64,000 nt of DNA, from positions 97,079,845 to 97,143,844 of the forward strand of contig NC_080671.1 of NCBI RefSeq assembly GCF_030247195.1. Direction: 5' to 3'. The notes beneath the pieces are model-generated. The model was not told where the DNA came from. It saw nothing but the letters and a program-made list of their open reading frames with translations, and made no database searches. Numbering within the stretch: position 1 is the stretch's first letter; the number at the start of each line of letters is the position of its first letter. A program made the position numbers and the translations under genes. This document shows, in pieces, positions 1 through 12,400 of the stretch. The stretch comes from Topomyia yanbarensis (lineage: Eukaryota > Arthropoda > Insecta > Diptera > Culicidae).

Positions 1-20
1 GAGTTATGAAAAAACGTGGA

Positions 21-629
21 TTGAAGTTTTCTAAAAGCTGTTCAAAGGTTGTTTTAACAAAATATAAAATTTCTTTCGAACATTAACAAGTCTCAATTTT
101 ACATTTGGATTACTACTTGTAATGAACTTAAGCAGTTCATCTGTCTTTTTACCAGCAATAAGCAAATTCGCCAACTCTCTTCGACTAATATCCATATTTA
201 CTAGTTTTATTTAAAACGAATAAAATCAGAAACCTTTTTTGACAGTCGTTTCACTTATGCAAAGCTTGCTGCGATGAGAGAATGATATTTGAAAGTGGCT
301 TTTTTCATAATACAACGATATGTGTGTAAATGCTTTAATGCGTTGAACCTGCAAAACTACAAACTTTAAATCTAAATTGCAAATTTTAAAAAAATATCGT
401 ATTCGCCAATTTTTGCTCAAATATACTAATAAGTATGGTCTTTCATGTGGTGGAAACAGAATTCAATTTTAGGTGCCCGCATCAGCGATATTGAGCCTTG
501 AAATAGGCTATTTTTTTAACGAAAAGTGTCCATAACTTTTTAAAGAAAAAAGTTAGACCTTCGGTGTCTTGGAGAAAAATACTCGGCTTGAAGTTTTCAA
601 TAAGCTGTTCAAAGGTTGTGTTAACAAAA
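21..629. repeat. Pair of 40-bp direct repeats in AT-rich DNA
   Basis: Positions 21-62 and 588-629 carry nearly the same 40-bp block (core AGCTGTTCAAAGGTTG) in the same orientation. The DNA between is AT-rich and has no credible coding frame. Short decayed duplications like this are typical of old interspersed repeats. The family is not identified. Confidence 0.5.
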
Positions 630-1317
630 AGTAAAAGATACGAAAGTTATACTAAAAAAACGTTTTTTTCAGGAACACCCTAATCTTTTTTTTAAATTTC
701 TTGTATAACAAAAACTAAAAGAGATGGAGCTTTAATATATTCAACAAATTTATTCAAAATAAGTTACTTTACAACTTTGTGGAAGACTGTGGAGCTCTAT
801 CTTTCATCAGTAAAAAGTTTATTTTCGTATTTTAGATAAATTAGAACCACCCTAATAACTATTCCAATAAAAAGAAGCATCTTCTAAAGTACACAAATTC
901 ATCCTAAGACATGATACGGCTAAATTATACAGGTTTGTCAGAAAGTAAAAATTCCTCCTAAATTAGCGATCTGGACCACTGTGCAGTGGTATAAAATGAA
1001 ATATTCAAGCGTACTTCGACAAACAGCTTCATGTTTTATGGTAAATTGCAAAGAAGCCTATAATATGCAATGCATATGGTTTGCCTTTCAAAAATCAAAG
1101 TGTAGTTTTGGATGTGTTTAATAAACAGATAAATAAATTTATTTCAATGTCTCTATCTTAATTAGTTCGGAAAATAAATTTCGTATATCACTTATATGTG
1201 AATTATTCACTGAACGGTATACTTCTGTGGATGCGCTATCATAAGAACAACAACTTCTCTGAACAAACTATACCTCTAAAGTCAACGGTTTAGACGCTAT
1301 TAATTTTGAGCACGAAA
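630..1317. other. AT-rich non-coding stretch
   Basis: Long A and T runs, with no ORF or protein similarity that I recognise. Motifs such as ACACCCTAAT (about 675) and CCACCCTAAT (about 848) resemble the ends of small non-autonomous mosquito elements, but I could not pair them convincingly. Confidence 0.4.
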
Positions 1318-1983
1318 ACGACGTTTTAAAACACTGTGGGTTGGAGTTTTTCACCGGCAAGAGCAAGTTCTATGTGGGCGACAAATTTAGGAAGAATAAA
1401 ATGTCGAAGTTCGTCTCTAAATATTTTATTTGGCAGGCCATCTGCTCTTGCGGACTGAGGAGTGAGCCTTTCGCGACAAAAGGCACAGTAAATGGCGAGA
1501 TCTACAAATCTGAGTGCCTCGAGAAGCGCCGTTCTTGCAGCAGCACGACGAAGCTCCGCTATTTTTGCCAGATTTGGCATCATGCCACTATTCTAAAAGT
1601 GTCCTGGAGTGGTATGAGGCCAATTTTGTACATTTTGTTCCAAAGGACATGAATCCGCCAAACTGTCCGGAGCTGCGCCCGGTGGAGCAGTACTGGGCAA
1701 TGATGAAGCGGGAACTTCGGAGGAGCAAGAAGACAGTCAAAGACGAGAAGAACATGTTAAGAAAATGAAAAAAAAACTGAGAAACTGGTACCGGATGACA
1801 CTGTAAAGAGTTTGATGGAGGGCATCAAGCGAAAATGCGTTCAATTTTACACTCAAGGCTCCATCGATTAACTTTTCTTTTGATTTTTGTACAAAACTAC
1901 CCTATAATTTTGGTTTGATTTTAAACATTATAAGAAAATTGGCATGACATTTTCGGTGTCGCAATAATTTCGTGTTCGCGCTT
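1318..1983 (+). mobile_element. 3' half of a DD37E (ITmD37E-like) Tc1/mariner transposon
   Basis: From about 1338 the sequence matches the complete copy at 38618-39880 through to its right TIR. That TIR ends at 1983 and is followed by TA at 1984-1985, the normal target dinucleotide of Tc1/mariner elements. The left TIR and the first half of the transposase are absent, so this is a 5'-truncated copy. Weak similarity may extend left to about 1318. One base in the TIR differs from the complete copy (TTCGCGCTT here, TTCGCCCTT there). Confidence 0.8.
1340..1871 (+). pseudogene. DD37E transposase, C-terminal half, broken
   Basis: The reading frame starts at LEFFTGKSKFYVGDKF and continues through WQAICSCGLRSEPF, the second catalytic aspartate region (LPDLASCHYSKS) and the third acidic residue in ELRPVEQYW, then KRELRRSKKTV. 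The end of the protein is recognisable up to a stop at 1869-1871. A frameshift separates ECLEKR from the following FLQQHDEAP, and more shifts and stops occur after about 1765. The first catalytic aspartate is missing with the 5' half. It keeps 36 bases around 1368-1405 that the copy at 38618-39880 has lost, so the two copies complement each other for family reconstruction. No active product is expected. Confidence 0.85.
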
Positions 1984-1985
1984 TA

Positions 1986-2691
1986 CTACTGGCATTAAAC
2001 CTTTTAATGGTAAAAAATAATGAAACAAGGGTATTTTTGATATCAAAAAGTTGTCTAGAGATTAAAAATTGTTATTCGTCGCCAAATTGCATCCCAGTAT
2101 GGTGTTATTTTCACGACGATTTAGCATTTAACAGCATGCATATTTGAATAGGCATATGTTTCCAAGGAAACGAAACTTGAATTGCGTCGTAAATTAGAAA
2201 TTCAAAATAGCGGAATTATAACATAACTAGTAACAATTAACGTTTTATGGTACTCTTGAAGCCCTTCTTAAAACTTAGAATGCACTTGTAGTGTGCTATA
2301 AAACTAGAAATGCTTCTTGGGTTAACAACTAGCATGGTTACAGTTTGGACCAATATCCACATTAATGATTGAAGGTCGTTTTACATGTTTTGTTGTAATG
2401 AGACAATTTCGTGATTGGTGACAATGTGAATAAATTTTTGTTCATTCGAATGTTTGCGCAACATTTTTTTTTATTTGTAAATTTATATACACACATCGAC
2501 TGGTATCGCCGGAAATATTTATTCCCCAATGAAACTTAGTTTCCCATGGCGGCCTATTAATACCAGAAATATTTTTTATCAGCACTCAGTAAATATGGAC
2601 CTAATTGTCAGTGAGTTTCCCCCACTTGCGTCCGAGTTGCTTACCATATGTGAATAACACGCACATACACGCAATTGCCTCTGTGCAAGGA
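1986..2691. other. AT-rich non-coding stretch
   Basis: No ORF of note and no repeat that I can match elsewhere in the window. It separates the DD37E relic from the TIR element that starts at 2694. Confidence 0.4.
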
Positions 2692-3239
2692 TAGGGTAAC
2701 CAACCTAATTTGGACCCCTACATATTTTGGACCCTGTTAATGTATTAGTCTCCTACACTGCCAAGTTTCTCTGCATTTTTTGGTTTGATGCAGCAATTAC
2801 ATTCCTTGGGTTGTCTATCAAATTTCAATATCATTAGTTCATCTCTAATTGTTTAAAATTAAACCGAATCCACAGTTTTCAAAAATATCACCGAAAACGT
2901 TTTATGTTTCAACAATAGCCAAGAGGAACCGGTGGAAATGATACATTTTCAAATTGGATTTTAATGTACAATTATAATATTTTTTATCGATTTAATTAGT
3001 TTGTCTGATTTGGTATTATGCATGTTACGTGTTTGAAAAGGTTTCTTCGTAATGTTTTATCTAAAAATCTTAAATAAATGGTGTCCACAATATGTCTTGA
3101 AAAATTGATGTCAATCTATTTTGGACACCCCTCGATTTTCTATCTTGACAGCTATTTGTTTATCGAGTTAGAATAATCAAAAAGTGAAAAATTTCGTAAC
3201 GGTAGGTCGCCTGCTCTTTTTGGTCAAATTTTTTAAAAA

Positions 3240-3634
3240 TGTTCAAACCAATGGATGTCGAAAATCAAACGATTGTGGAACATTTCATTCAAGACCATAA
3301 TATGACCAAAGAGGAGACTTCTGAAATCCATGTTGAAGAACAATTGTAGTTCGAATTTGTTGAATTCGACGAGCTATATGTTGACAAATCTAAGGGACAT
3401 ATCACAGATAAATAATGATTATAAGAGTGTGCCTGCTGAATTCCTAGAATCGCCTGAAACACTCACACGAACAGGAACATCACGATTCAAGCGACGTAGT
3501 CCTGCCGTTTTAACATTGCGCCGAACAGTTGAATACTACAAGGCGAAAACTGAAGAAAAAAGGAAAGTAAAGGAAGAGAAACAAAAAAAATTGAGCTTAG
3601 AAAAAATAACAAGAAACCAGCTCGTAAACAAATG
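3240..3634 (+). pseudogene. Possible C-terminal remnant of a pogo-type transposase
   Basis: Two overlapping frames read as one decayed coding stretch. The first begins MFKPMDVENQTIVEHF at 3240 and stops near 3349. A shifted frame (from 3330) continues to 3633 with SRFKRRSPAVLTLRRT and then a highly charged, Lys/Glu-rich tail (EEKRKVKEEKQKKL). Acidic segments followed by a basic charged tail are typical of pogo/Tigger and related transposase C-termini, and the flanking element has the right TA-flanked TIRs. No catalytic domain or DNA-binding domain is visible nearby. It could also be the charged tail of an unrelated protein. Confidence 0.35.
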
Positions 3635-4209
3635 AATTAAAAATTAATATTTGGTACAAGATTCCTGACGAACTTTGAACCTTGATTTATCATCCACTTT
3701 AGGATGTTACTACATAATACTGCTACAGATGTATTGTGACACGAAATATATTATTGTTAATTCTATTGCATAACATTTAATGCTACTTTGTTAAGTCTGC
3801 AGTAACCTAATTGTACCGAAAATTTTTCTATATCTCAAAATGATAGAACTAAAAATATACTTCATGCAGTCAGCCTTCCATATAAAGATTAATGTACCAT
3901 TTTTGATTGGCAGTCACTGATTTGTTTATATTCTTCTTTCATGCATTAAATATACTGCAAAGAGAATGAGTCAGTAGGTCAGTTTAGTAGAAAAAACTTC
4001 ACTGTTTCCAAAATATATTCAGTCACGTTCAGTGTGTCCAAAATATGCTTGGAACATTGTCCAAATTAGTGTGGAAGGGTCCGAAATGTGAAAAATTCAT
4101 GCTGTGAAGAAATGTCAATTTCGAGTTTATGTCAATGTATAAAACATCCATTGGCAGTTTTCTTTCAAGAACGGTAATTTTGGAGCAGACTCATGCATGT
4201 ATTGCATTA

Positions 4210-4280
4210 AAAAACGCTTTTAATCCACCTAACAGTGTGATGAGACATTTCTTATAACTCTTATCACTCTCTTCGGATAT
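4210..4280. repeat. Interspersed repeat end, shared with 21325-21400
   Basis: AATCCACCTAACAGTGTGAT at about 4221-4240 matches the reverse complement of the stretch near 21375-21400 (ATTAGGTGGATTAAATCGG), including the following ATGAGACATTTC. A weaker version is at about 6230. This is an interspersed repeat of unknown class. Confidence 0.5.
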
Positions 4281-5309
4281 TATATCGTTTGAGAACATTT
4301 ACAACTTGATGCTTCGCGATGTTTTTGATAACACATACTACATGGGAAAGTGGCAGGACTCAGAGAATCGCTCAAATCAGCATAGGACAACATCAGCGCT
4401 AGAAATCTCAAATCAAATCAATAGGAAGCGAAAAAATGGCCCATAAAATAGACATAGCTACGAATTATTGTTAATGCTCTGTTAATAAAATATCTAAATT
4501 GTGGTGGGAAAACTGAATTTTCCTAAAGGACACCATTCAAAGAAAATCAACAGTGAATATTTCCAGACTTTTATTTCCTATTTAAAAACTATTGTGTTTT
4601 TTATATCCTAGATTGCATGATTCAGTGATCGAAACCCAAAACTTCATAAAGTATTTGAAATTATTAAATTAAAATTTGTTTTTGCTATTGAAATTTACAA
4701 AATGATAGTATCGCCCCTTTGGCGATTGTTTACCTTTTCGGTCCCACCTATCAGCATTGAAGTATCGTTCTTACGTTTTTTACAATAACTACCGTTCTAC
4801 ACCACCGATTTCGTCCGGGTTTTTTTCAATAGCGATCATTGTTACTATTTACAGCTGGTATCAGCTTGATAATCCTAAAAAATACGAAAATGACAGTTTC
4901 GCCCGTTGTATTTGTTGCTGTAGTTTAAGAAAGCAATATCGTAGAATCCAAATTTTTAGGTTAATTGGTTGCGTTTCAAAGCCCTCATTCGCATGTATGA
5001 AAAAAGCCTTATGTTTACATTTGTAAGTATCGCCATTTTCACAAAAAAAGGGTTGAAATGAAATCGCAGCTCCGGATATCACGCTATCTTTGAAGTGCAT
5101 GCGTACATAGTTCCAAATTTTACTTCGACATCGACTTTTTCTAAAGGTGACTTCCCAGTAGTATCCTTGATTTGAATTATTATCGCTAATCCTAATGCCA
5201 AAGAACAAATAAAAACAAACAAATGTTGTAGCTCGATTCAATAAGAAATCCCCAAAAATGAAATGTACCTATTAATGTGAAACACAGTGAATAATACATA
5301 CAATAAAGA

Positions 5310-5610
5310 TCCATTTTTATCAGTCTCATGGTGTATTTTAGGCTGACAAAATGGGGACATTGACTAAATCGGGCAATTTTTTTTCTTTATAATAAACTGA
5401 AGCTGTTAAAATACTGTTGAAATATTCTTGATGTAGTCTGATAACTATTTCTGATTATGATGAACTTTTTATTTTTGCATATTTCCATCTTCATGATAAG
5501 GAAAACATGCCCAAGAAAGGATTTACTCGAATTCTGTCTTGTTCATCTGCTAGAGCCCATCAAACATATGTTCATATTTGGCTGATAAAATCAGGGTTTC
5601 AATGTATTAT
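5310..5610 (+). repeat. Interspersed repeat, same family as 59530-59900
   Basis: Shared blocks in the same order and orientation as at 59530-59900: AAGATCC then TTTTTATCAG, TTTTAGGCTGA then AAAA, ACATTGAC then AAATCGG, and a right part with ACTCGAATT then TAGAGCCCA then CAAACG. The middle has diverged by indels. No coding capacity is visible. It is probably a small non-autonomous DNA element, but I see no clean target duplication. Confidence 0.6.
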
Positions 5611-5683
5611 AATAGATATTCAGCATTCGAAGAAGTTTCTTGTGAACGAGTGTAGAACGACTTTGTTTCTACTTACTTGAAGT

Positions 5684-7492
5684 CAGCAGCGTAGCCAGAA
5701 ATTCGGTTTGGTGGGGGTTTGGTGAAAATCGATCATACTGTCCAAACGGCATAATTCCGAAACCGTAATACTTGAACTTTTAAAATTATGCAGAATTAAT
5801 TTTTCAGAAATAATAACAGAGTTCGTGTCTAGCGAATTTGTTGAGACTTTATTGTAGTCATGAATATTAACCTGAGAAAAATCACCATAAATACTTCTTG
5901 GACGATATACCGTCAAAATTATTTTATCAAATGATGCGCTGTTTAACGTTTGTAAAACTCATCGAAGATACTAAGCCTCCGAAGTTGGCGGTTTAAAAAT
6001 GATGCTATCTTGACCTTAAATTACTGATTTTAAACATTTGACCTATACATATAATTGGTCATACAACAAAAATCAAATGCTCATCAAAATCGATCAGAAC
6101 CTGCTAGTATCGAATGGAAATCGTCATTTTTTATAAATTTCTCTCCACATTCGTAAAGTGTTATCCTCGTTATTAATCATATTACGTTTTCGTCTCAACT
6201 CGACGCATTCCCAAAAAAAAATCTGTCTTAGTCCACCTAGTGGTGCAATTGTGCTTGTCTCATTTGTCCAGACTACGATTCCATGGCTGGTTATGTTCAG
6301 TACAATGGTGGAAATGAATATTACATGTTCAGTACGATTTGCACATACATACAATGCATCGACAGCCACGATCTTGAGATAATATGTGATACTGAAACAT
6401 CGCTTGAAACCAACGGCGGATCATGGAGAAAGATCCGGGAGGTCCAGATCCTGCCGAAAATTTTCAACTTGTTAAGAAATTTTAAACTAGTTTTAATTTT
6501 AAAGTAGCAACCCCTTACTGCATACTCCCTCCGGGCCGGTATGATTGACGATTTTTAGAGTGATTGCATAACCTTTCTACATGAGAAAGACAAAAATGTA
6601 CCAAAGTCCAAAAAAAGTCAATTTTTGTCAATCATCTCAATGTTTCATGCATTTTAAAGTCATTTGGTATCAAAAATACAAATTTGATTTTGAAAATTTT
6701 TCATTTCAGTTTATATGGGAATTTGCTGTGTGATTGCACTTTTCAACTCGTAACTCCGGAACCGGAAGTCCAATCAATAAAAAATTCAATAGCAGCCGAT
6801 GGGAAGGTTGTACCTTTCATTTGAGACTAACTTTGTGCAAATCGGTCCAGCCATCTCTGAGAAACAGAGGTCAAATTTTTTCCACATACACACATACATT
6901 TTCCGATCTCGACGAACTCAGTCGATTGGCATATGACACTCGGCCCTCCGGGTCGGGATTGGATTGACAAATTTTAGAGTGAATGAGAAAGGCAAGAACA
7001 TTTTTAGCAAATGTTGAAAGTTATGCATTTTTTTGGTGAGCAGTTCTATGTTTCATAGACATTAAATCAATTTTAACTTCTCTTCCAATTAAATAAAGAC
7101 CCTTATTACAGTACATCTCTACAAAAACGAGATCAATTTGAAAATAAATCTGAGGACTATGATTGATTACAGAACTCTGTAATTTTCTATTGGAATGTTT
7201 TCAGGCAGGAATTTGATATTGATGCTATTAGACAACTGAAATCAAGACCAATAGATCAGTTACATATCAGGACCCCATTCCGACAATTTATCAAAAGTCC
7301 TCATGATTTTTACAACAACAGGTTATCAATCTACGGATCAGATAATTGTTATTGTAATATCGAATTAAATCAGTCTGCATCAATAAATTTTCAACTTCAA
7401 TCCAATATTTTTTTTGGGTGTGGTGGGGGGGGGGGGGGTTGGTGGCGTTGTATGATATTAAACTCCAAAAACTTCTCTGGGCTACGCCGTTG
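5684..7492. mobile_element. hAT-like TIR element with 8-bp target duplication
   Basis: The left end CAGCAGCGTAGCCAGAA and the right end (reverse complement CAACGGCGTAGCCCAGAG) are inverted repeats of about 16 bp. The flanking octamers CTTGAAGT (5676-5683) and CTTGGAGT (7493-7500) match at 7 of 8 positions. A CAG...CTG-like end and an 8-bp duplication are the hAT signature. A G-run (7424-7438) lies near the right end. The only coding-like frames inside are short and unconvincing, so it is non-autonomous. A separate repeat (6350-6990) has landed inside it. Confidence 0.65.
6350..6990 (-). repeat. Abundant interspersed repeat with terminal hairpin, inverted relative to 22610-23290
   Basis: Almost the whole segment is the reverse complement of 22610-23290. 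Landmarks include CTTGAGATA, GATCC and CCGGGAGG blocks, TTCCGG / CCGGAAGTCC, CAGCCATCTCTGAGAAACAG, a CA-rich stretch and CACTCGGCCCTCCGGG. Both copies carry the short hairpin pair CCTTTCT...AGAAAGG next to a conserved CACTCTAAAAAT-type motif. Partial copies occur at 13190-13745, 17100-17345 and, for a related family, 8335-8560 and 40025-40083. I read this as one of the very common non-coding mosquito repeats. Confidence 0.75.
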
Positions 7493-8334
7493 CTTGGAGT
7501 TATTTATTTCGCTTTTCATTTTCCGATATGTTTCAGATCGATCCGATGGTCATTAGAAAAATTGCAGTCAGAAGGTTCGCACAAATGAACATTTTTGCAC
7601 TGATAAGTTATCAAGTTCCTTCCAGACAACTTGGAAGTGTTCGGTGATTATTCCTAGCGGTTGTAGATAGAAAAATGAAATACAAAATTCGATTTGTCGA
7701 AATAATGTTTGGCTTATTTCAATGGATTATTTCTATATTGAACAATAAATAGGCGACAAAGAGTAATCAACAAACAACAAGCCATAACTTTTAAAGTATT
7801 CAAAATAGTTATTTGAAGTCTTCAGTAAAGTTATTCCCAAAAGTAAGAGCTACAAATTTGTAGAAGGCATCATTTCGATATAATCACTTCCAAGAAAATT
7901 TGTGAAAATATCTCACTCATAGGGGGATTAATCAGCAAAAGCACAATACCAAAAGAAAGGGCATATTTCCTCCATTAAATTCTCCGAAGATACTATTGAC
8001 CTAAAATAAGCCGTTTTGGCGTTAATAATAGATTACATGTTTTTGGTCATATTTCTGGCAATGGGAAATGATAAAAATCTTTCGTCCGCATTTAATGTTA
8101 AATATCTCTTTTGATAATAGTCCGATTTCAATAATCTATAGCTTGTTCGAAAGGTATTCGTTAAGGCTGTCTAAAAACATATAAATTGTTTATCTATTTT
8201 GTCAATTTCGGCAGATAATTTAAAAAAAACTGCAAAAAACGCCATTTTTACGCATTCAAACATTCATATCTTGGAAACTAAACATCAGAATCAAAAACAA
8301 ATTAATAGCGTTCATACTGTTTTTTAGTTCTTTC

Positions 8335-8560
8335 ATTTAAAATTGGTTTGGATAAGATCGGTTCAGCCATTGCTGAGAAACACGAATGAGAATTTGTCCG
8401 TTACATACACACACAGACACACACACACACACAGACATTGTCCCAAATCGTCGAGCTGAGTCGATTGGTATATAAGACTCGGCCCTCCGGGCCTCGGAAA
8501 AAATCTTGAAAGTTTGAGCGAATTCTATACATTTCTTTTATAAGAAATGTAAAACATAGG
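8335..8560. repeat. Related hairpin-ended repeat with (CA)n
   Basis: It carries the common GGTTCAGCCATTGCTGAGAA block, an imperfect (CA)n tract at 8406-8433, the ACTCGGCCCTCCGGGC block, and ends in a hairpin, TACATTTCTTTTATAAGAAA followed by TGTA. The last 60 bp recur at 40025-40083. It lies inside the right end of the 2694-8628 element. Confidence 0.65.
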
Positions 8561-8639
8561 CAGGCAAACATTTTTTGACGTTCACATAATTTCACTTTAT
8601 CTAGGGGTCCGAAATTGGTTGGTTACCCTATATGTATCA

Positions 8640-9269
8640 ATAAGATACGCCGTAGCAGTAATAATAAGGATATATGTATACGTAATACGAGTGTGTGCTC
8701 GAGATTATTTGAGAATCGCCCAACCAGAACAACCAGACGAGATCTCATTGATACGACTATTGGCGATGTAAATACAACAGGCCTCCTTGAATGAATGTGA
8801 AGTTATTGATTTCACTAAGATTTTATTGTTTTGTTTTTTGAATGACTTCGCCGATTTCACAGCTTTTTTTTAATTTCGATTTAAACATTTTGACATTAAC
8901 ATCAATTTATATGCTCTAGACAACTTTACCCAATCAAATATATCTGCATTTCTCGGTTTCATGCAATTATTCGCCAAGACAAGGTAGCGGTTTTTAGTTT
9001 GGTGTACGCCATCTTGGTTTTCAGCATTGACAAAAAACATCAATTCTTGAACTGTTAACAATTGCTCAGAACCAGCCATTTTGATATTGCCACATCGACG
9101 CTCAACAACTAATTGAACTCAATTCAGTTGTCTATTCGGCAGCACTGCACACGTATTTACTGCTTCTTCTTTCAACCGCAGCACCATGTATAGCAAAATC
9201 CAGGTTCGGTATTCTATTGCGGAACCGAAACCGCTGCTAAGAATACATCAACACAAGTAGAAACACGTG
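8640..9269. other. Non-coding stretch
   Basis: No recognisable gene. A short minus-strand frame at 8870-9079 has no similarity that I know and no supporting context, so I do not call it. Confidence 0.4.
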
Positions 9270-9404
9270 CACACATGTAAACGGTGCTGAGTGACTCGGT
9301 TTGGTTTTAGAAACTGAGACACGGGTGAGGTTTTTTATTTCGTTCACCTTGTGAACGAAACCAAAACCGAATACGATGTGCATCACTCGTTTACATGTGT
9401 TGAG
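9268..9404. repeat. Short palindromic MITE-like element
   Basis: ACACATGTAAACGG near 9270 is mirrored by CGTTTACATGTGTT near 9389-9403. Inside it, CGGTTTGGTTTTAG is mirrored by AACCAAAACCGA. The centre is a hairpin, CGTTCACCTTGTGAACG. The arms are imperfect, and the GTG-rich left inner arm differs by small indels. It is non-coding. Confidence 0.6.
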
Positions 9405-12400
9405 ATTTTGAGAACCGTACCGGTGAATGTACGTACCGGTTGGTTTTCTTACCCACCTCTGCAGAGCATCAGTCCATTTTTGCTTAATAACTTTTGCCAC
9501 AATCCTCAAATCGTTTTGCGGTCTTCAATACGTTATTTCTTTGATAAATTTCTTATAAAAATTTCACATCGATTAATTTTTAGGAAGCACTGAGCGACTC
9601 TTGGATGAATTAATTGGTAAAAGTCGATTTCTCCATACAAAATCTTATGTAAACTTTAAACAGTGGGCGCAAAAATACAGTTTCTCTGATCGAGCAAAGA
9701 ATTTACAAAGTTGTTCTAGGATCCAAACGGTATCCAAAAAGTAGCTCGGAGCAGAAATCTAATTTTTGTTCCACCCTAATATCTATTGTTGTAACAAGAG
9801 TGAATTGTAACTTGTTAATAAATAATAAAAATTAATTTCAATATCAATAATTTATCGATCTTCTATAGGCTTTCTTGTGACAAAGAACCTGTTTTTAGCA
9901 GTATTTCGTCAATCGGTGTAGACTACAGTTTTTCTTAATTACTAATGTGTATATTCCGTAAATTTAGCATAAATTTATCTAATTTCGGCTTTTATTGCAT
10001 CATCCTCTTATGCATTAGAATTTCTTTTGTGTATATTTTAGTGACTATCTCAAATCATCAGAATGAAAAGATTTATACAGTAATTTTTTAAAGCCCCTCA
10101 CGAAACAAAATCCTGGCTACAGGCCTGTGTTCAAAGCATGTTCTGATAGCGTTCAAAAAGTGAACGATAAGTGAACCGCAACTGAACTAGCTTGAAATCT
10201 AGCTACCTATTTCCGGAAAAAAAGTTTAGTTTTTCGTAAAATTGTTGTGTTTACGAAGGTTGACTCTAATTGAAAAGATCAGATATTTAATTTTCGATTG
10301 TTTTTTTCTTACTATATAATGTTATTCGTTTCATCAGTAACATTGAATTAAGCCACACCAGCAAAATTAAGATTTCCATTCACGCTGCGATTTGTAAGTT
10401 CCGACTGTGGATCATGTATCATTATGCATAGCAGGACTTTGGACAAGGAACACGAACGTTCGGTCCAAAACGGTAGCACGCAATCAAAAGTGCGCTCTCA
10501 TTAGGACCCCGCCGTTAGAACATTTTGTTCGGCTGTCGTTCGGTGGACAATAAATCAATTGACCCTCCCCTGTTGGCCTGTTGTACGATTCCGGCAACCG
10601 ATGTGTACATGAGTTTCTACCATAAAATAATCCTCACAGCAGCATCCGTCCGATCATGTTAACATGAGGCTACATTTGATTAAACACACAAACCCGATTG
10701 GCCCGGTACCCGTGTATCCGTGTGCGCTCGTGATTACTCAAAATTAGCGCATCTCACCGGTACAAAATCCATGCGAATCGGTAAGAAGCACGACTTGGAC
10801 ATTAGCCCTACCAGGGGGTCACAGGCATATTGGCCGGCACGGCACCTACTATAGTGAGCTAGCAAACAAAACCTAAAGGCACCCCCATTCATTCGGAGGT
10901 CCGATTTATTGATCTTTTGCGCATCCAGCCAAACGGTCCAAATCGAACGGTGGCGGCGGTAGGGGAGGGGGGGAGTAGTTTGGTGCTTTGTTTATTAATT
11001 CCAACATTAATTCAATCACAGCAAGATTCATACTGAGCTTGAGCTGTTCGGTCCTTCAATCCCGACGGGGTGAGCAACGTGTATGTGTGTATGCACCACA
11101 GTTGTAGGCGTTGGTAGGTACCGATGCACGCCATGTGCTTCCTGGCACCCTTCGCGCATGTCTGACAAATTTAAATTAGCAGCGACGAGGAAACGGTTTC
11201 GCGTGCGGATTATCATTTATCGTGCGCCCAGCGTTCGGGAAAGGGATTAAGTTTTGTGAAATATTTTGACAATTTTATGAAGAATAACACAGCATCGGGA
11301 TATTTAAAGACGTTGTACATGCAACCGTACCGTAAATTATAAAATGGGGAGACCTCTGTTCCAGTCGTATTTAGATGCACAAAATGTTTTGAAATCAGGA
11401 GGTTTTCTTTAATTGAATTGTCTTTTATCTTTGCAATTTCTGATGAAAGCATTGAGCATATAAATCGAAAAATTCGTACAACACCAGCTGCACTTGCCAA
11501 GGAGGCAAAATTTCACACCTAATCAACTATTTCGGCCAGCATTTACGACATTTTAATGCACCGTACTGGCGCCAGCGCAACTGCAGGCTCGTCCCACATT
11601 GTCTGGCACTGTTCGCATACGGTAACCGTAGCATTATCCTTGCAGGTCCTAACCAAACCTTTTCTGCTTTTTTGAATGTGCGCTGAACGATTTATGGCCA
11701 ATTCTCCGATTTCCCATATGATCAACGACGCTTCGTTCAACGTGGCAAGGGAACCCACTTGACGCAGAGTGAATCGATTTCCACCAGCCAGCCGTGACAA
11801 AGGAAGGGTGAAAAAGAAAAAAAAAACTAGAGCAAATCGTGAAAGGGAAAGTAAGGACGGTGGATGGCGGCACTTAACTCGGAGGCACTTTTTGCTCTTC
11901 TCCGAAGTGCCAAAAGACATTTGTCATTTCGGAGGGCTTATCCTTTTTTTTTTAAATTTTCGGACACACTCGTATGAGGGCCGTGGCAAAATCTAACACC
12001 ACTCAAGTGTCTCTGCATGTGCAGAGAAGAACTTGATCAAGTCATGCGGTTATTGCAACACCCGGGCAGGTCCCGCACAGAGCCAGCTACCGAGTGACAT
12101 GGTGCACTGGCTGCTGCTCGCAGGGTTTTCCGCTTTCCGAGCTCCTATTTCATGTCGAGCGCCGATGGTTTGCTTGCTGGGAATCTGCGTTGTGTTACAT
12201 ATCACTCATAGGGTGGTATATTGTCCTGGGCATAGCAGAGAAAAGCGAGCATTTTATAGAAGTCACTACTGCAACTGCGCACTGCGGTAGCGGTAGGCAG
12301 CTAGGTCAGTTTGGTAGGCGTTTCGAACTGCAAACGGGGGAACGGGTTTTGCAAATTCTATAAGCGGCTCTTTCTTCCAGTAGGTCCATCATGGAAAACG

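Larger units (their letters stand above)
2694..8628. mobile_element. TA-flanked TIR element, about 5.9 kb, with nested insertions
   Basis: The left end GGGTAACCAACC (2694 on) and the right end GGTTGGTTACCC (to 8628) are inverted repeats of about 27 bp with few mismatches, continuing into GGACCCCTA. TA is present immediately outside both ends (2692-2693 and 8629-8630), as expected for the Tc1/mariner/pogo group. Motifs related to the end (TTTGGACACCCCT near 3121, TCCAAAATAT near 4010-4050) recur subterminally near the left side. The interior holds a transposase-like C-terminal remnant at 3240-3634, a shared repeat at 5320-5600 and a hAT-like element at 5684-7492. Superfamily assignment is inference from the TA and the remnant. 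Confidence 0.6.
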
